A stretch of DNA of 8,589 nucleotides. Source: Lachnospiraceae bacterium (GTDB taxonomy: Bacteria > Bacillota > Clostridia > Lachnospirales > Lachnospiraceae). Of this stretch, positions 5,602 to 8,589 are shown piece by piece. The stretch is from positions 1 through 8,589 of the forward strand of contig JAJPYH010000237.1 in NCBI GenBank assembly GCA_021205045.1. The letters are read 5' to 3'. Under the pieces are notes generated by a model. That model made no database searches. It saw only the letters and a list, made by a program, of their open reading frames with translations, and was not told the DNA's origin. How positions within the stretch are numbered: the stretch's first letter is position 1; every line of letters begins with the position of its first letter. The translations under genes were made by a program, and so were the position numbers.

Positions 5602-6636
5602 ATGAAGACAATAGATATTTTAAAAGAATGTGAAAACGCGGAATATATCGGCATCAGCGGCCACATCCGCCCTGACGGCGACTGTGTGGGTTCCTGCATG
5701 GCCTTATATATGTACCTGACCGGGAAGCTGCCCCGGGCTCATGTCTATGTGTATCTGGAACCCCAGGCGAAAATTTTTACCCATATCGCGGGAATTGACG
5801 CCATTGACACGGAGTATACGCCTCAGGAGCACTATGATGTATTCTTCTGTCTGGATACAGAGCCTGGGAGGCTGGGAAAGGCGGAAAGCCTGTACCGCGG
5901 CGCTGCGAAAAAGATTAACATCGACCATCATCAGACAAGCGCCGGGGAGGGTGATATCTGTGTTGTGCGCCCCGAGGTGGGTTCCTGCGCCGAGGTTCTC
6001 TATGAGCTTCTGCCAAAGGAAGACGTGGACGACGATATGGCGCTGGCAATTTATCTGGGAATCATACACGATACCGGTGTTTTTCAATATTCCAATACCC
6101 GTCCGCAGACTCTCAGGATCGCTGCGGAGCTGATGGAGCATCGGATCAATTTTTCCAGCCTGATTCAGGAGAGCTTTTATCAGAAATCCTGGAAAGAGAT
6201 GAAAGCCACAGCCTGGGTGATGCTCCATGCCGAGAGTCTGTTTGAGGGAAAAGTGGTGCTGGGACATATGACCATGAAAGAAATGAAGGAATGCGATGTG
6301 TCCACCACAGATCTTTCCGGCATTGTCAGCGAGCTGCGCAATATTGCCGGAGTGGAATGCGCCGTGTTTATGTATGAGCTTCCGGCGGGTCTGTGCAGGG
6401 TGAGTCTGCGCACAGGGGAGAGAGTGGACGCCACAAAGATTGCGGTCACTTTTGACGGCGGCGGCCACGCGAGGGCGGCCGGCTGCAGCATCAGGGGCAG
6501 GTTTGAGGAAGCTTACGGAAAGCTGCTTCCGGTATTAGAACGGTTTTTTACAGATTGTTCTGTCGAAAATCAGGCAGCCGGAGGGGAATCCGCTGTCAAT
6601 GATGCCGGAGAGAATGACGGGCAGTCAGATGCCTGA
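5602..6636 (+). CDS. nrnA: DHH/DHHA1 phosphoesterase, NrnA-type nano-RNase and pAp phosphatase
   Basis: The product is 344 residues of the DHH superfamily. NrnA enzymes remove nucleotides from 2-5-mer RNAs and dephosphorylate pAp, replacing Orn and CysQ in Firmicutes. Metal-binding motifs are intact: GHIRPDGDCVGS (H21, D25, D27), D85 in CLDTEPG, the D108-H109-H110 triad in NIDHHQTS, and D157 in GIIHDTGVF. The DHHA1 substrate motif GGGHARAAGC starts at residue 286. About 25 extra low-complexity residues rich in Glu, Asp, Asn and Gly follow (NQAAGGESAV...GQSDA). The ATG at 5602 (MKTIDILKEC) fits the family and sits behind GGAAGGA (5594-5600), though very closely; the ATG at 5581 has no ribosome binding site. 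Placement between rbfA and truB is common in Firmicutes. The exact substrate range (nano-RNA, pAp or cyclic-dinucleotide products) is by homology. Confidence 0.92.
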   Translation: MKTIDILKECENAEYIGISGHIRPDGDCVGSCMALYMYLTGKLPRAHVYVYLEPQAKIFTHIAGIDAIDTEYTPQEHYDVFFCLDTEPGRLGKAESLYRGAAKKINIDHHQTSAGEGDICVVRPEVGSCAEVLYELLPKEDVDDDMALAIYLGIIHDTGVFQYSNTRPQTLRIAAELMEHRINFSSLIQESFYQKSWKEMKATAWVMLHAESLFEGKVVLGHMTMKEMKECDVSTTDLSGIVSELRNIAGVECAVFMYELPAGLCRVSLRTGERVDATKIAVTFDGGGHARAAGCSIRGRFEEAYGKLLPVLERFFTDCSVENQAAGGESAVNDAGENDGQSDA

Positions 6637-6654
6637 GAGATAAAGAGAGACGTC

Positions 6655-7557
6655 ATGAACGGAATCATCAATATTTATAAAGAGGCGGGATTCACCTCCT
6701 TTGATGTGGTGGCGAAAATGCGCGGTATTCTGAAGACGCGAAAGATCGGACATACGGGAACGCTGGATCCGATGGCCACGGGAGTTTTGCCTGTTTGTGT
6801 GGGTGCGGCCACAAAAGCGGTTTCGTTTCTCACAGACCATGACAAGGAATATGTGGCGGAGCTTCTTCTGGGCGTTACCACGGATACCCTGGATACCACA
6901 GGGAAGGTACTGGAGACCAGACCGGTGAATTGTGATGAGGCAAAAGTGCGCGGCGCGGTGATGTCTTTTCAGGGCGTGTCTGAGCAGATACCGCCCATGT
7001 ATTCCGCCATCAAAGTGGACGGAAAGCGCCTTTATGAACTGGCGAGAGACGGCAGGGAAATCGAGCGTAAGCCCAGGATCATTGAGATTCCCGAAATGGA
7101 AATTCTTTCCATGGAGCTGCCGGTGGTCAGATTCCGGGTTGTCTGCTCCAGGGGAACCTATATCCGTTCTCTGTGCCAGGATATCGGAGAGAAGCTTGGC
7201 TGCGGCGGCTGCATGCAAAGTCTGGAGCGGATAAGGGTGGGGCAGTTTGGCAAGGACACGGCCATTACCTTACAGGAGCTGGAACGGCACAGGGATCAGG
7301 GAACGCTTTCTCAGGTACTTTTGGGGGTGGATCAGGTTTTTGCCGATCTGCCCGCAATGACGGTGAGACAGGAGTTTTTGAAGGCAGCTGACAGCGGCAA
7401 CAAGCTGAAGCCGGAAATGCTGGCTGAACCGGAAAATTTTAAGGATGAGGAAAGAGTGCGCCTGTACAGATGTGACGGGCGTTTTTACGGGATATATGTT
7501 TTCAGGAAGAAGGAGCGTGTGCTGAAACCGGCGGCATTCTTTCTGAGGGACGACTGA
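6655..7557 (+). CDS. truB: tRNA pseudouridine(55) synthase TruB
   Basis: TruB isomerises U55 in the T-loop of almost all tRNAs and also aids tRNA folding. The 300-residue length is typical. Seen in order: the N-terminal NGIINIYKEAGFTSFDVV; the catalytic motif GHTGTLDPMATGVL with nucleophile Asp38; KEYVAELLLGVTTDTLDTTG; the QIPPMYSAIKVDGKRLYELAR motif; and SRGTYIRSLCQDIGE, which holds the conserved Arg. A PUA-like C-terminal domain with a divergent end (VLKPAAFFLRDD) follows. The ATG at 6655 follows nrnA after 18 bases; its ribosome binding site is a weak AGAGAGA (6644-6650). An unusual Cys-rich patch, CGGCMQSLERIRVGQF, replaces the more usual GAYMxSLxRxxxGxF. Function is secure. Confidence 0.97.
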   Translation: MNGIINIYKEAGFTSFDVVAKMRGILKTRKIGHTGTLDPMATGVLPVCVGAATKAVSFLTDHDKEYVAELLLGVTTDTLDTTGKVLETRPVNCDEAKVRGAVMSFQGVSEQIPPMYSAIKVDGKRLYELARDGREIERKPRIIEIPEMEILSMELPVVRFRVVCSRGTYIRSLCQDIGEKLGCGGCMQSLERIRVGQFGKDTAITLQELERHRDQGTLSQVLLGVDQVFADLPAMTVRQEFLKAADSGNKLKPEMLAEPENFKDEERVRLYRCDGRFYGIYVFRKKERVLKPAAFFLRDD

Positions 7558-7576
7558 AGGCTTTGCAATTGTATTT

Positions 7577-8589
7577 ATGAAGATTATTTCAGGGACGACA
7601 GAATTTCATATCGATCAGAAATCCGTAACCGCCATCGGCAAGTTCGACGGTGTTCATCTGGGGCATCAGAAGCTCCTTGGCCGCATGTCCGGCTGGAAGG
7701 CGCGGGGATATCAGGCAGTGGTGTTTACCTTTGACAGGCCTCCGGCCAGTATTTTTTGCCCTGACAGGGATTGGGGGGAGCTGACGACGCTTGCGGAGAA
7801 GCGGAAGCTGATGGAACAGCTGGGGGCTGATGTGCTGGTGGAGTTTCCCATGACATTGGAAACTGCGGCCATGCCGCCGGAAGCTTTTGTGGAGGAAATC
7901 CTGGTCAGGCAGATGAACAGCGCAGTGATCCTGGCCGGAGAGGATATCAGCTTCGGGCATCAGGGCCGCGGAAACCGGGAGCTGCTGGAGGCAATGGCGC
8001 CTCAGATGGGATATCAGCTTCAGATTGTGGACAAGCTTCTGGTATCCGAGGTATCTGCGGAACTGGAGAATGAAATCAGGTCAGTAATTCCGGCAGACAT
8101 AGGGCTAAGACCGGAAGGGGGTTCGGATATTGACGAGAAGATCCCGGTCAGTTCCTCTCTGATCAGAGAACTGCTGGAGAAGGGAAAGATGGAGCAGGTT
8201 GCCGCACTCTGCGGCAGGCCTTACTCTGTCACAGGTCCGATCATTCATGGAAAGCACCTGGGAGGTCCCGTCCTTCATATGCCCACCATCAACATGGCCT
8301 GGCCTGAGGGAAAGCTGACGCCGCCCTTCGGGGTTCACTATTCCAGAACCCTTCTGGAGGGAAAATATTACGATTCCATCACAAATGTGGGCTGCAAACC
8401 CACGGTCAGCAGCGAAAAGCAGGTCCTGGCGGAAACCTATATTTATGATTTTGACCAGGAGGCTTACGGAGAAAGGGCGCAGGTCTTTTTTTACGGATAT
8501 AAGAGGGCGGAGCGCAAATTTGACGGCATTGAGGCGCTCAGAGAGCAGATGCAGCTGGATATTCGCCAAGGGGCGCACTACTGGGGAAG
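7577..8589 (+). CDS. ribF: Bifunctional riboflavin kinase/FMN adenylyltransferase RibF (3' partial)
   Basis: RibF phosphorylates riboflavin to FMN and adenylates FMN to FAD. The frame stays open from the ATG at 7577 to the window edge, giving 337 residues; RibF usually has about 305-320, so the stop should lie just beyond. The N-terminal adenylyltransferase module shows GKFDGVHLGHQ (H27, H30 of HxGH), VVFTFDRPP, GEDISFGHQGRGN at 121-133 and SSSLIRELLEKG from 192. The C-terminal kinase module shows GPIIHGKHLGGPVLHMPTIN from 220, FGVHYSRTLL, ITNVGCKPTV, ETYIYDFDQEAYGE and the RAERKFDGIEAL end region. Two conserved spots differ from the usual wording: GxDFRFG reads GEDISFG, and GRxLGFPTAN reads GGPVLHMPTIN. 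It lies 19 bases after truB with no clear ribosome binding site; AAGG at 7557-7560 is too far from the ATG. The truB-ribF order is usual. Function is very likely. Confidence 0.93.
   Translation, partial: MKIISGTTEFHIDQKSVTAIGKFDGVHLGHQKLLGRMSGWKARGYQAVVFTFDRPPASIFCPDRDWGELTTLAEKRKLMEQLGADVLVEFPMTLETAAMPPEAFVEEILVRQMNSAVILAGEDISFGHQGRGNRELLEAMAPQMGYQLQIVDKLLVSEVSAELENEIRSVIPADIGLRPEGGSDIDEKIPVSSSLIRELLEKGKMEQVAALCGRPYSVTGPIIHGKHLGGPVLHMPTINMAWPEGKLTPPFGVHYSRTLLEGKYYDSITNVGCKPTVSSEKQVLAETYIYDFDQEAYGERAQVFFYGYKRAERKFDGIEALREQMQLDIRQGAHYWG

Noticed and set aside
5804..5838. TTGACA followed by TATGAT inside nrnA, promoter-like
   Set aside because: The spacing is 23 bases, too long for a sigma-A promoter, and the site lies within conserved coding sequence.
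5704..6468. 254-codon - strand open frame opposite nrnA
   Set aside because: nrnA has all catalytic motifs in the + frame; the antisense product shows no recognisable domain.
1..8589. CRISPR array, transposase, tRNA or rRNA gene, phage or defence genes
   Set aside because: None seen; nearly all the sequence is explained by housekeeping genes, and the only repeats are in coding tails and short spacers.

Overview
The window is a stretch of bacterial chromosome carrying the conserved transcription-translation operon nusA - ylxR (rnpM) - ylxQ - infB - rbfA - nrnA - truB - ribF. All genes are on the + strand. nusA is cut at its 5' end and ribF at its 3' end. The gene order, a NusA without the proteobacterial C-terminal AR repeats, the presence of YlxR and YlxQ, and the DHH/DHHA1 phosphoesterase between rbfA and truB all point to a Firmicute. 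The wording of RibF, YlxQ and NrnA and a moderate-to-high GC content suggest a Clostridia member of Lachnospiraceae type. That family-level placement is inference from remembered sequence character, not from a search.

Layout: nusA fills the first 1.4 kb and ends in an unusual acidic tail with five tandem 14-residue units. It overlaps ylxR by the ATGA motif. ylxQ most likely starts at a TTG inside the end of ylxR. ylxQ overlaps infB by another ATGA. infB encodes a 1004-residue IF2 whose first half is a lysine-, proline- and then arginine-rich repetitive extension before the IF2_N and GTPase core. A 100-base gap with nested and competing inverted repeats precedes rbfA. A 113-base gap with a 21-base imperfect direct repeat precedes nrnA. 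truB follows after 18 bases and ribF after a further 19. No terminator and no convincing internal promoter was seen, so this looks like the middle of one long transcription unit. rimP would be expected upstream.

The genes share one theme. NusA paces RNA polymerase and links it to antitermination. YlxR and YlxQ are small RNA-binding proteins, the first tied to RNase P. IF2 delivers initiator tRNA. RbfA matures the 30S subunit. NrnA degrades nano-RNA and pAp. TruB makes pseudouridine 55 in tRNA. RibF makes FMN and FAD.

I did not find a novel defence, mobile or biosynthetic system. What deserves a second look lies in the details: oppositely charged repetitive tails on NusA and IF2, a near-perfect Shine-Dalgarno pointing at a second IF2 start, a structured infB-rbfA spacer, a duplicated motif before nrnA, and changes in normally conserved RibF motifs.
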